This document shows, piece after piece, positions 8,118 through 15,999 of a stretch of DNA of 64,000 nucleotides (positions are counted from its first letter, which is position 1; each line of letters starts with the position of its first letter). The DNA is from Tenacibaculum sp. SG-28 (GTDB lineage: Bacteria; Bacteroidota; Bacteroidia; Flavobacteriales; Flavobacteriaceae). The DNA lies in contig NZ_MQVY01000001.1 in NCBI RefSeq assembly GCF_002954385.1, forward strand, positions 100,892 to 164,891, in the 5' to 3' direction. The notes below the pieces were generated by a model, which did no database searches, was not told the origin of the DNA, and saw only the letters and a program-made list of their open reading frames with translations. The position numbers were made by a program, and so were the translations under genes.

Positions 8118-9200
8118 TTATCCGTTTATAATTTTCTTTTGATGGTTAATACTTTCTTGATGAATTGCTTTAAACATTTTCAAAACAAATTCTTCACTTA
8201 AACCTCTTTGCTCACCTTCTAAAATCATATTCCCCAAAATTTCATTCCATCTTTTGGATTGCAAGACGGCAACGTTCTTTTCTTTTTTTAATGCTCCAAT
8301 TTTATCTGCTATTTTCATTCGCTTCCCTAGGGTATCGATAAGCTGATTATCCGTGATGTTAATTTGAGCTCTTAAATTATCTAGCGAGTCTCTATAGGTT
8401 TGGTCAGAGGTTGTTTCTTTTCGCACTTTTAAGTCTATCATCATTTGTTTAAGGGTGTCTGGTGTTACTTGTTGTGCAGCATCACTCCAAGCATTGTCTG
8501 GATCTATGTGTGTTTCAATCATTAAACCGTCAAAATTTAAATCAAGAGCGGTTTGTGAAACTTCAAATACCATGTCTCTCTTACCAGTAATATGAGATGG
8601 ATCACAAATTAAGGGCAAATCTGGGAATTTATTTTGAAACTCTATAGCTAGCTGCCATTCTGGAATGTTTCTGTATTTAGATTTTTCATAAGTAGAAAAT
8701 CCTCTGTGAATTGCTCCTAATTTTTTAATCCCCTTAGAGTACAATCGCTCTATTCCTCCAAGCCAAAGTGCAAGATCAGGATTTACTGGGTTTTTAACCA
8801 AAACAATTTTATCGGTACCCTCTAAGGCATCCGCAATTTCTTGCATGATAAATGGGCTCACGGTAGAGCGTGCTCCAATCCATAATAAATCAATGTCGTG
8901 TTCTAATGCTAATTTTACATGATTAGCATTGGCAACTTCTGTACAAGTTTTCATCCCCGTTTCTTCTTTTACCTTTTGAAGCCATTTTAGACCTAATGCT
9001 CCAACACCTTCAAAGTTTCCGGGTCTTGTTCTCGGTTTCCAAATACCAGCGCGAAAATAATTCACATCAGAATCCTTTAGCTCGTGTGCAATTTTAAGCA
9101 CTTGTTCCTCTGTTTCGGCACTGCATGGTCCTGCGATTACCAATGGGTGAGACAAACTCATGTCTTCCAACCATGTTTTTAATTCTTTAGAATTTTCCAT
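8118..9200 (-). CDS. Bifunctional DAHP synthase / chorismate mutase
   Basis: A 360-residue fusion. Residues about 1-260 form a type I-beta 3-deoxy-7-phosphoheptulonate synthase (VIAGPCSAET, KPRTRPGNFEGVG, KNPVNPDLALW, CDPSHITGKRD, METHIDPDNAWSD), which condenses PEP and erythrose 4-phosphate. Residues about 270-360 form an AroQ-type chorismate mutase (LRAQINITDNQLIDTLGKRM, IADKIGALKKEK). The DAHPS-then-mutase order is the one known from Bacteroidota; Bacillus AroA has the reverse order. It is the last gene of the operon, 11 bases after tyrA, so one transcript supplies the entry step, the chorismate branch point and both terminal branches to Phe and Tyr. Confidence 0.95.
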   Translation of the reverse strand: MENSKELKTWLEDMSLSHPLVIAGPCSAETEEQVLKIAHELKDSDVNYFRAGIWKPRTRPGNFEGVGALGLKWLQKVKEETGMKTCTEVANANHVKLALEHDIDLLWIGARSTVSPFIMQEIADALEGTDKIVLVKNPVNPDLALWLGGIERLYSKGIKKLGAIHRGFSTYEKSKYRNIPEWQLAIEFQNKFPDLPLICDPSHITGKRDMVFEVSQTALDLNFDGLMIETHIDPDNAWSDAAQQVTPDTLKQMMIDLKVRKETTSDQTYRDSLDNLRAQINITDNQLIDTLGKRMKIADKIGALKKEKNVAVLQSKRWNEILGNMILEGEQRGLSEEFVLKMFKAIHQESINHQKKIING

Positions 9201-9211
9201 ATGTATTTCTG

Positions 9212-10075
9212 TTAGTTGGTCTCCTCAACGAGAATTCCATTTAATATTTGTTTTATATAGTTTGTATTTTCCATCTCTTGGTAAATCTCAGTGAATCTAG
9301 CGTCTTGTAATAGTTCTTTAAAATGAATTAGATTTAAGATATATTCCTCAAGAGTTTCCATAATGTTTTCTCTGTTTTGTTCAAAAATAGGGGTCCACAT
9401 GGCGGGTGAACTTTTCGCTAGTCTTACTGTAGAGGCAAATCCACTGCCAGCCATGTCAAAGATGTCCCGCTCATTTTTTTCTTTTTCAATAACAGTTTTC
9501 CCCAGCATAAAAGCACTTATATGTGATAAATGAGAAACATAAGCAATGTGTTTGTCATGCGATTTAGCATCCATATAGCGAATCCGCATTCCAAGAGCAG
9601 AAAATAGTTCTAATGCCTTTTCTTGTAATTTGAATGCTGTTTTTTCTACTTCACAAATTATATTTGTCTTCTCTTGATATAAGGTGCTTGTGGCTGCCTT
9701 TGGTCCTGAGAATTCTGTGCCTGCTATAGGGTGTGTCGCTAAAAAATTTCGTCTGTTTTTGTGCTTTTCAATAGCCTTGCATATATCTACTTTAGTTGAG
9801 CCTACGTCAAAGACTAGTGTGTTTTCTTGAATCGAATTTAAAACCTCCAAAGTTAGCTCTAATGCAACATTTACCGGAACTGCAACGATAACCACATCCG
9901 CATTTTTTAATTCTTTTAGCGTTGCTTTTTCATGAATTATTCCTAGGTCTAGGGCTTCTTGTAGGTGGTTTTCATTGCTGTCTATTCCGTATATGGTACA
10001 CGATGCATATGCTTTTTGAATTCCCAAGGCTAAACTACCTCCAATTAATCCAATGCCAATTACATATATATTCAT
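9212..10075 (-). CDS. tyrA: Prephenate dehydrogenase
   Basis: Oxidatively decarboxylates prephenate to 4-hydroxyphenylpyruvate using NAD(P)+, the Tyr branch. The 287-residue protein starts with a Rossmann motif GIGLIGGSLALGI (residues 6-18), and carries the conserved THPIAGTEFSGP segment with the catalytic histidine near residue 115 and the later SHLSHISAF segment. It has no ACT domain. It starts directly after the aminotransferase stop codon and 11 bases before the DAHP synthase gene. Confidence 0.94.
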   Translation of the reverse strand: MNIYVIGIGLIGGSLALGIQKAYASCTIYGIDSNENHLQEALDLGIIHEKATLKELKNADVVIVAVPVNVALELTLEVLNSIQENTLVFDVGSTKVDICKAIEKHKNRRNFLATHPIAGTEFSGPKAATSTLYQEKTNIICEVEKTAFKLQEKALELFSALGMRIRYMDAKSHDKHIAYVSHLSHISAFMLGKTVIEKEKNERDIFDMAGSGFASTVRLAKSSPAMWTPIFEQNRENIMETLEEYILNLIHFKELLQDARFTEIYQEMENTNYIKQILNGILVEETN

Positions 10076-11216
10076 TTAAAATCGTTTTATTGCTTCCGTA
10101 ATTTTTTCTTCTGGAACACACAACGAAAAGCGTATGTATCCTTCTCCTTGACTCCCAAAGATGGTTCCTGGTGCCACGAATATATTTTTCTCATAGAGTA
10201 GTTTGTCTACCATATCTTCCGATTTTTGATCTCCGGGTAATTTAGCCCAAACAAACATTCCACTTGTATTTTTATCGTAAACACAATGTAGTTTATCTGC
10301 CAGTTCAAATATCAATTGTTGTCTCTTTTTATAAATTTCATTTTGTTCTTCAAACCATTTATCGGATAATTCTAATGCTTTAATGGCCCCTTTTTGAATA
10401 CCATAGAACATTCCAGAATCCATTTGTGTTTTTACTTTTAAGACTTCCTGTATAAATGTCTTGTTTCCCAATAACTTCCCTACTCTCCAGCCTGCCATAT
10501 TAAATGACTTACTCAAAGAGTTTAATTCTAGTGCAATATCTTTAGCGCCTTCGATTTGTAAAATACTCTTTGGAGCCTTATTCAAAATAAAACTATACGG
10601 GTTGTCATTAACAATAAGAATATTGTTTCTTTTCCCAAAAGCTATAAGTTTTTTATAGGTGTCTTCGGTTGCTTTTGTACCTGTTGGCATATGTGGATAA
10701 TTTACCCACATTATTTTAACTCTAGATAGGTCTTGTTTTTCAAGTGCTTCAAAATCGGGTTGCCAGTTTGTTTTGGCATCCAATGCATAGAACACTGAAG
10801 TTGCTCCAAGTAGGTTCGTAACAGAGCTGTAAGTTGGATACCCCGGATTAGATGAGTACGGCATCTCCCTCGTTTAAAAAAGCCAAAGAGATGTGCATAA
10901 TACCTTCCTTACTTCCCATTAACGGTAAAATTTCATTCTCTGGATCTACAGTAACCTTATACTTTTCTTTATAAAATTGGGCAACCGCATTTCTGAATTC
11001 TGGTAAGCCTTGGTAACTCTGGTATTTGTGAGCTCCAATATCTAATACGCTTTTTTGAATCGCTTCAATTACAGGGCTTGGCGGAGCTAAGTCTGGGCTA
11101 CCGATACCTATATTTATTATCGGTCTTCCTGTTGCTACGAGGTTTCGAACTTCTTTAAGTTTTTTAGAGAAGTAATATTCCTGAACCGTTTCTAATCTTT
11201 TTGCAAAAGTAATCAT
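10076..11216 (-). CDS. Class I/II pyridoxal-phosphate aminotransferase, probably aromatic (frameshifted)
   Basis: One gene in two frames. The first frame (11216 to 10848) gives the N-terminal part (GIGSPDLAPP, HKYQSYQGLPEFR, LMGSKEGI) and stops after NEGDAVLI. The second frame continues from about 10859 with NPGYPTYSS, VNYPHMPTG and SLSKSFNMAGWRVG, which contains the PLP lysine. The expected junction is VLIPNPGYP, so two bases of a short C run appear to be missing near 10855-10860. Joined length is about 380 residues, normal for the family. Its place between pheA and tyrA implies transamination of phenylpyruvate and 4-hydroxyphenylpyruvate; by sequence alone it resembles aspartate or LL-diaminopimelate aminotransferases. 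The break is probably an assembly error. Confidence 0.85.
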
Positions 11217-12037
11217 GCTCTTCCGTTTTTATATTCTCCGAGTACTTTTAAATTGTTGGCCATAATTTCTAAAATGGCTTTTGCTTTTTTATAATCTTCA
11301 TAGGTATTGAAGGTTACATCGATAAAAAAAGCATATTTCCATGGTGTTTCAATGATGGGAAGTGATTGTATTTTTGTTAAATTTAGTTTACAATCGCTCA
11401 TCACATTAAGAACTGTGGCTAAGCTGCCTCTTTTGTGGTCTAATTCAAAGCGAAGTGATGCTTTGTTTATGTTCTCTACCCCATTTTCAGGCTTTTCTGT
11501 TTGTAGAACTACAAATCTAGTTTCGTTATTTTTTATGGTCTGAATTTCATCTTCGATAATTTCTAAATTGAAAATCTCTGCTGCGATTTTTGGAGCAATA
11601 GCAGCAACACCCTGCAGTTTTTCTTCGGAAATTGTTTTTGCAACGGCTGAGGTGTCTACGTCTTCTACTAATTTTATGGAAGGATATTTTTTGAAAAATT
11701 CTTTACACTGAAGCAACGCCATAGGGTGGGAGCAAACCTCTTTTATATCTTCTATTTTTTGACCAGGTAAAGCCATTAAATGATGGTGTATTGGTAAATA
11801 GTACTCTCCTGATATATGCAAGTTGTTTTTGTCTATTAATGCATAGTTAGGGATAATTGAACCTGCGATGGTATTTTCAATAGCCATTACAGCCTCGTCG
11901 GAAGTGCTACATAACAAACTATTACTTAAAATGTCAAAAGATAAACACTCGTTTATTGTAATATCTTTGCCATAATATTTTTTTGCAACGATATGATGAT
12001 TGCTACCTTGTATTCCTTGAATCGCTATTTTTTTCAT
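11213..12037 (-). CDS. pheA: Prephenate dehydratase with ACT domain
   Basis: Converts prephenate to phenylpyruvate, the Phe branch. Residues about 1-180 are the dehydratase (AIQGIQGSNHHIVAKKYYG at the start, AIENTIAGSI, and the family's TRF motif in NETRFVVLQ). Residues about 190-270 are an ACT domain (HKRGSLATVLNV, LNLTKIQSLPI). The usual Phe-binding ESRP motif reads QSLP here, so feedback inhibition by Phe may differ from the enterobacterial enzyme. There is no chorismate mutase domain; that activity is fused to the DAHP synthase at the end of the operon. The stop overlaps the aminotransferase start by 4 bases. A Phe/Tyr leader peptide and attenuator lie upstream. Confidence 0.94.
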   Translation of the reverse strand: MKKIAIQGIQGSNHHIVAKKYYGKDITINECLSFDILSNSLLCSTSDEAVMAIENTIAGSIIPNYALIDKNNLHISGEYYLPIHHHLMALPGQKIEDIKEVCSHPMALLQCKEFFKKYPSIKLVEDVDTSAVAKTISEEKLQGVAAIAPKIAAEIFNLEIIEDEIQTIKNNETRFVVLQTEKPENGVENINKASLRFELDHKRGSLATVLNVMSDCKLNLTKIQSLPIIETPWKYAFFIDVTFNTYEDYKKAKAILEIMANNLKVLGEYKNGRA

Positions 12038-12045
12038 TTTGGTGT

Positions 12046-12077
12046 AAAAAAAAAGCCTCGATACAATCGAGACTTTA
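12046..12077 (-). promoter_or_regulatory. Attenuator of the pheA operon (terminator with competing antiterminator arm)
   Basis: On the minus strand AGTCTCGAT (12066-12074) pairs with ATCGAGGCT (ending at 12054) around the loop TGT, followed by nine T (12046-12054): an intrinsic terminator that ends 9 bases before the pheA ATG. Its 5' arm lies within TAAAGTCTC (12069-12077), which is exactly complementary to GAGACTTTA (12114-12122) near the end of the leader-peptide frame. The two pairings are mutually exclusive. A ribosome at the leader stop (12100-12102) would mask the upstream segment and allow termination; a ribosome stalled in the Phe/Tyr run would leave it free and give readthrough. Confidence 0.85.
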
Positions 12078-12099
12078 GGTTTATATTATTTTTTGTTAC

Positions 12100-12180
12100 T
12101 TAACAATATGGTATAAAGTCTCTTCTTTTACTAAAAAAGTAAAAGTAAAAATAGAAACCTTGCCATACGTTTTGTAACAT
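12100..12180 (-). CDS. Phe/Tyr-rich leader peptide of the pheA operon
   Basis: A 26-codon frame starting MLQNVWQG, followed by FYFYFYFF at codons 9-16 and ending PYC. Eleven of 26 residues are Phe or Tyr, in a gene that sits just ahead of the operon making Phe and Tyr. An 8-bp hairpin, CTTTTACT (12138-12145) with AGTAAAAG (12125-12132), covers the end of the Phe/Tyr codon run. The layout (leader peptide, alternative pairings, terminator, structural genes) is that of classical ribosome-mediated attenuation. The frame is too short for routine gene calling. Confidence 0.85.
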   Translation of the reverse strand: MLQNVWQGFYFYFYFFSKRRDFIPYC

Positions 12181-12204
12181 TCTTTGTGTTTTTGTTTTCT
12201 AATA

Positions 12205-12235
12205 CAAATCTTAGAAATTAATTTAATACTACCAA
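12205..12235 (-). promoter_or_regulatory. Probable promoter of the pheA operon leader
   Basis: On the minus strand TTG (12233-12235), 19 bp, then TAAGATTTG (12205-12213). This is the Bacteroidota pattern with one extra base between TA and TTTG. Transcription would start near 12197, about 17 bases before the leader-peptide ATG. Confidence 0.4.
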
Positions 12236-12252
12236 ATATTTTTTGTAAAAAA

Positions 12253-14364
12253 TTATTTAACCCCTGAAATCAAGGGTAAAGCATCGGGTAGTTTTCTTTT
12301 AGGGAGCTTACAAGTACCATTGGTACAAACATAAATTAGTGTTTGACCTGAAACATATTTACTTTTCAGCAAAGGAATTGTACTAGTAGTATCGGAAGTA
12401 CCACTGAATATTATATTTGGTATATACAGCTTGTACATCTCTTTTGCAAGCTCAGATACGTTTTCTCCTACTATGGCAACTTCGTAATATGGTAGAGTAT
12501 AACTCATTAACAAGTGAAGCCAATTGGTGAAATTCTGGGGTGATGTTGTTACGCTATTAATCACGTTATTTAGCATTAAAATTGCGAGTTCATTCATTTT
12601 TTTATCAGAGAAATAAAGGCTTAGCTTATGAAGATTTCTCGCCATCTGAGAATTTGAAGAAGGAATCACTCCATCGATTATTGCTGTTTTTTTAGAGATT
12701 AGATCTTTGTCCTCTTTAGAGCTGAAATTAAACATTTTAGTGTTCTCGTCATAAAAGTACTGCATAGCATACTCCATTAATTCTTTTGCAGCCTGCAACC
12801 ATTTTTCCTCTAAGGTAACTTCATACAAAGCAATAAAGGCATCAATAACAGCCGCATAATCTTCTGCATAAGCATTAATGGTACTTTTATTGTCTTTGTA
12901 ATTTCGGTACAACCCACCGTCTTTTTTGAATTGATTTTTTACGATAAACTCCGCATTTTTTATAGCGGTATTTAAATACACTTCTTGGTCAAAAGCACGA
13001 TATGCATCTATAAACCCTTTAAGCATCATGGCGTTCCATGAGGTAAGTACTTTTTTGTCTGTGGCAGGGCGAGATCTTTTACCTCTTATTTCTAGTAATG
13101 CTTTTTTCCAGTTATTTACCTTTTGTTCTAGTTGTGCTTCAGAAATGTTAGCAGCAATCGCCAGCTTATTTTTAGAAGTTGTTCTTTGTAATATGTATTT
13201 GTCGTCTTCCCAATATCCTTTTTTGTCAATACTAAAATAACGTGAAAAAAGAGCAAAATCCTCTTGTAAAATAGCTTCTAGTTCTTCTTTTTTCCATACG
13301 TAAAATGCGCCCTCTTCCATGTCTCCATTTCTATCTTTACTGTCTGCATCAATGGAGGTGTAAAAAGCACCATTACTGCTAGTCATTTCCTGTAAGATAA
13401 AATCCAAGGTCTCTACTGCAACGTTTTTGTATAGTGTTTTCTTTTCTTTTTGATATGCTTTTGCATAGAGGCTAACCAATTGTGCATTATCATACAGCAT
13501 TTTTTCAAAGTGAGGAATCCGCCATTCTTCCTCGATAGTATATCTAGAAAATCCACCTCTAATATGGTCATAAATTCCACCATAAGCCATTTTTGTAAGA
13601 CTAGTGTTTAGGTATTTTTGAAGAACAGTATCTTTGTATTGGTGTTCAAAACGCATTAAAAAATCAAGTGCATTGGGTAATGGGAATTTTTGTTTTCTTA
13701 GGAATCCACCATTGGTATAATCTAGATTTATTTTTAAACTATCTACCGAAGCAGCTAAGATATTTTCGGTGAACTTTGTGGGGGTGTTGTTTGGTTTAAT
13801 GATATTATTTTCTCGGATACCTTTTGTTATTTTTTCTGCGAATTCTTTAAGTTTCCTTGGGTTTTCTTTATACAAAGCAGAAACCTCTTCTAAGATATTT
13901 TTCCATTGTTTTTTGGTGAAGTAGGTTCCTCCAAATATTGGCTTCCCATTTGGCAGTGCAATACAGTTTAGTGGCCAGCCTCCACTTCCAGTCATTAATT
14001 GTACAGCAGTCATATAGGTGTTGTCTACATCTGGTCGTTCTTCTCTATCTACCTTTATATTTATGAAATTTTCATTCATAATTTTTGCAATAGAATCATT
14101 TTCAAAACTTTCTTCCTCCATTACATGACACCAATGGCATGCTGCATACCCTATCGAAATAATGATTAGTTTGTTTTCATTTTTAGCCTGTTCTAATGTT
14201 TTGGGGTTCCAAGCTTTCCAATTCACGGGGTTGTAGGCGTGTTGTAAGAGGTATGGGCTTGTTTCTTGGAGTAATTCGTTCGACTTTTTCGACGGTGATG
14301 TGGTGCAACATAAAAGAGTAAAGTTAATAGCAATTCCTATAAAAAGTTGCTGTAAATATCGCAT
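12253..14364 (-). CDS. Thioredoxin-domain lipoprotein of the DUF255/YyaL family
   Basis: A 703-residue protein. It begins with a lipoprotein signal (FTLLCCTTS, cysteine near residue 19-20). Residues about 30-190 form the DUF255 thioredoxin-like domain, with NPVNWKAWN, AACHWCHVMEEESFE (a CxxC motif) and KVDREERPDVD. The rest is an alpha/alpha six-barrel of the glycosidase type (HPHFEKMLYDNAQL-like IPHFEKMLYDNAQL, TSWNAMMLKGFIDAYRAF). Homologues are broadly conserved (YyaL, SPATA20), but the substrate is unknown, so no reaction is assigned. It has its own promoter (14391-14423). Lipidation suggests an envelope location, whereas many homologues are cytosolic. Confidence 0.9.
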   Translation of the reverse strand: MRYLQQLFIGIAINFTLLCCTTSPSKKSNELLQETSPYLLQHAYNPVNWKAWNPKTLEQAKNENKLIIISIGYAACHWCHVMEEESFENDSIAKIMNENFINIKVDREERPDVDNTYMTAVQLMTGSGGWPLNCIALPNGKPIFGGTYFTKKQWKNILEEVSALYKENPRKLKEFAEKITKGIRENNIIKPNNTPTKFTENILAASVDSLKINLDYTNGGFLRKQKFPLPNALDFLMRFEHQYKDTVLQKYLNTSLTKMAYGGIYDHIRGGFSRYTIEEEWRIPHFEKMLYDNAQLVSLYAKAYQKEKKTLYKNVAVETLDFILQEMTSSNGAFYTSIDADSKDRNGDMEEGAFYVWKKEELEAILQEDFALFSRYFSIDKKGYWEDDKYILQRTTSKNKLAIAANISEAQLEQKVNNWKKALLEIRGKRSRPATDKKVLTSWNAMMLKGFIDAYRAFDQEVYLNTAIKNAEFIVKNQFKKDGGLYRNYKDNKSTINAYAEDYAAVIDAFIALYEVTLEEKWLQAAKELMEYAMQYFYDENTKMFNFSSKEDKDLISKKTAIIDGVIPSSNSQMARNLHKLSLYFSDKKMNELAILMLNNVINSVTTSPQNFTNWLHLLMSYTLPYYEVAIVGENVSELAKEMYKLYIPNIIFSGTSDTTSTIPLLKSKYVSGQTLIYVCTNGTCKLPKRKLPDALPLISGVK

Positions 14365-14390
14365 GGTATCGATCGTTTAGGTTGTAGCAT

Positions 14391-14423
14391 CAAAAGTAAC
14401 GAATACGTTTTAATTTACTTCAA
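14391..14423 (-). promoter_or_regulatory. Promoter of the DUF255 lipoprotein gene
   Basis: On the minus strand TTG (14421-14423) and TACTTTTG (14391-14398) are separated by 22 bp, matching the Bacteroidota promoter pattern. The predicted start lies about 20 bases ahead of the ATG at 14364. Confidence 0.6.
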
Positions 14424-14438
14424 ACATACTCTACTATA

Positions 14439-14466
14439 AAAAAACCTCGAAATATCGAGGTTTTTT
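14439..14466. terminator. Terminator downstream of the amide hydrolase gene
   Basis: CCTCGA (14445-14450) pairs with TCGAGG (14455-14460) around AATA, flanked by A and T runs that lengthen the stem and supply the T tail. It serves the minus-strand gene that ends at 14490. Confidence 0.85.
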
Positions 14467-14489
14467 GGTTCAGGTTAGATTGTGTATTT

Positions 14490-15575
14490 TTAATTTACAC
14501 GAACAGTCTCGTAAGTTCTCGGAGTTTCTGCTTTAATAACAGTCATTTTACCTTTCACTTGTTTTAAAACATCCTTTAGTATTAATTTTTTAACAGCCTG
14601 ATTTTTGTAGGTCTTGTAGTAGTATATAGAGTTTTGTGTGTCCACTACCGAGGTCCAAACGGTATAATCTGTTAATAAACCGTTTTTGGTATTTTCTTTG
14701 ATAACTCCTTTGGGAATATCAAAGGCGTTTAAAATATGAAAAGCTCGAAAAATTCCTTCCTCTGTATTTTTACTTTGTAAAGAAGTATTAGCAAACGCTG
14801 TCGCTCTAACAAATCGAGAAGGAGAGGTGTAATCTCCTGGTAATCCTAGCATACCTGTTCCCTCACCAAGTGAGCCGTACTTTACTCCATTGATTTCAAA
14901 ACCGTGTTTGTTTTGAGCTCCTAAATTTACATAATTTCTCAAGTTGGTAAGGTGCCAATCGTAGGTAGGATTATTACAAATAGCATTTACTGTATTTTCA
15001 TATATTTGAAGACCATCTTTGGTGTATTCAATAACTACAGATCTACCAGATTTATCTGTTACTGCATAGTGAAATGGCGCTTCACCTTGAATATCTTCTA
15101 TAAAAGATCCAACAACAGAAACGTTTTTTAATCCTTTTATAACCTCATCTACGGTTGCAAAACTGCCAAGTATATAATTTCCCATTTCTTCACTTGACAC
15201 AGCTCTTGACTGGTTTTGCGGAGTCAAAGGTTCATAAGAAGCGAATCCTGCAAAATAAAAACATCCTAAATATAGCCCTGCTTCATTTACACCATCTACC
15301 ACAATCATTTTTTCAACAGCATTCATTCCTGCAAAACCGTATTTTGCTTTCATCGTATAGCCATCTTTTCCTTCAACAGAACTTAAGAATTTTATAGGAG
15401 TTCCTTTTGGAACTACTAGTAAATTAGACCTAACATCGAATCCAAATTCCATGGTTCTGGCCGGTATGGTTACACCGTTAAGTGTTTTGATAATAATTCC
15501 TGTACATGCAAATGTACTTGGAATGCTTATGATAGAACATAGCATAAGCATGATAAAAAGTTTGTTTAGTTTCAT
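14490..15575 (-). CDS. Linear amide C-N hydrolase (choloylglycine hydrolase family), exported
   Basis: A 361-residue Ntn-hydrolase of the bile salt hydrolase / penicillin V acylase family, which cleaves linear amide bonds. A signal peptide occupies residues 1-23 (MKLNKLFIML to STFA), and cleavage would expose the cysteine of ACTGIIIK, which acts as the N-terminal nucleophile. Other family marks are the PARTMEFGFDVRS arginine segment, DGVNEAGLYLGCFYF, and NPTYDWHLTNLRNY. An in-frame ATG exists at 15623, but it adds 16 residues before an otherwise perfect signal peptide, so 15575 is preferred. The natural substrate (N-acyl homoserine lactone, penicillin, bile salt or peptide amide) cannot be decided. 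The gene is monocistronic with a terminator. Confidence 0.88.
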   Translation of the reverse strand: MKLNKLFIMLMLCSIISIPSTFACTGIIIKTLNGVTIPARTMEFGFDVRSNLLVVPKGTPIKFLSSVEGKDGYTMKAKYGFAGMNAVEKMIVVDGVNEAGLYLGCFYFAGFASYEPLTPQNQSRAVSSEEMGNYILGSFATVDEVIKGLKNVSVVGSFIEDIQGEAPFHYAVTDKSGRSVVIEYTKDGLQIYENTVNAICNNPTYDWHLTNLRNYVNLGAQNKHGFEINGVKYGSLGEGTGMLGLPGDYTSPSRFVRATAFANTSLQSKNTEEGIFRAFHILNAFDIPKGVIKENTKNGLLTDYTVWTSVVDTQNSIYYYKTYKNQAVKKLILKDVLKQVKGKMTVIKAETPRTYETVRVN

Positions 15576-15674
15576 AATTTTTATTTTAATTCTTAAAAAT
15601 AAAGAAATAATAACAAAGGTCAAATAAATTTTACAGTTTCTGAAAAGGTAAATAGTAGCGAGATAAAAAACACA

Positions 15675-15705
15675 AAAAAGCCTTCAAATTATTTTGAAGG
15701 CTTTT
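15675..15705 (-). terminator. Terminator of the downstream tRNA-Asp
   Basis: GCCTTCAAA (15680-15688) pairs with TTTGAAGGC (15693-15701) around TTAT; on the minus strand a T run follows. It begins 2 bases beyond the 3' end of the mature tRNA. Confidence 0.85.
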
Positions 15706-15706
15706 G

Positions 15707-15780
15707 CGGTCTGGACGGGACTCGAACCCGCGACCCCATGCGTGACAGGCATGTATTCTAACCAGCTGAACTACCAAACC
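15707..15780 (-). tRNA. tRNA-Asp (GTC)
   Basis: A 74-base cloverleaf on the minus strand: acceptor GGTTTGG with CCAGACC, D arm AGTTCAGCTGGTTAGA, anticodon loop CTGTCAC with anticodon GTC, and T arm GGGTTCGAGTCCC. The discriminator base is G and CCA is not encoded. It is identical to the copy at 15872-15945. Confidence 0.97.
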
Positions 15781-15799
15781 GTTGCTTTTAGAGCGAGCA

Positions 15800-15807
15800 C
15801 AAATATA
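15800..15807 (-). promoter_or_regulatory. -7 element of the downstream tRNA-Asp
   Basis: TATATTTG on the minus strand, 19 bases before the mature 5' end of the tRNA-Asp at 15780. The same element lies at a similar distance from the other copy. No clear -33 TTG was seen. Confidence 0.5.
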
Positions 15808-15871
15808 AAATTGTTTTTTGTATTTGCACTATTTTTATGTGTGTTTTCTCGTTTAAAAGAGAAGCTTCTAG

Positions 15872-15945
15872 CGGTCTGGACGGGACTCGAACCCGCGACC
15901 CCATGCGTGACAGGCATGTATTCTAACCAGCTGAACTACCAAACC
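15872..15945 (-). tRNA. tRNA-Asp (GTC), second copy
   Basis: Identical in all 74 bases to the tRNA at 15707-15780, with the same short flanking bases at both ends. It lies upstream of the other copy on the minus strand with a 91-base spacer that holds a separate -7 element. It has no hairpin terminator of its own, so readthrough into the second copy is likely. Confidence 0.97.
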
Positions 15946-15962
15946 GTTGCTCTAAGCGGATG

Positions 15963-15970
15963 CAAATATA
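15963..15970 (-). promoter_or_regulatory. -7 element of the upstream tRNA-Asp
   Basis: TATATTTG on the minus strand, 17 bases ahead of the mature 5' end at 15945. It matches the TAnnTTTG pattern; no good -33 TTG is visible. Confidence 0.5.
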
Positions 15971-15999
15971 TAACTTTTTTTAATTAAAAAAGTAAGTTA

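Noticed and set aside
15694-15987. Plus-strand frame of 97 codons with repeated WTGLEPATPCVTGMYSNQLNYQ
   Set aside because: It is the antisense reading of the two tRNA-Asp genes, a well-known source of false hypothetical proteins. The repeat is simply the duplicated tRNA.
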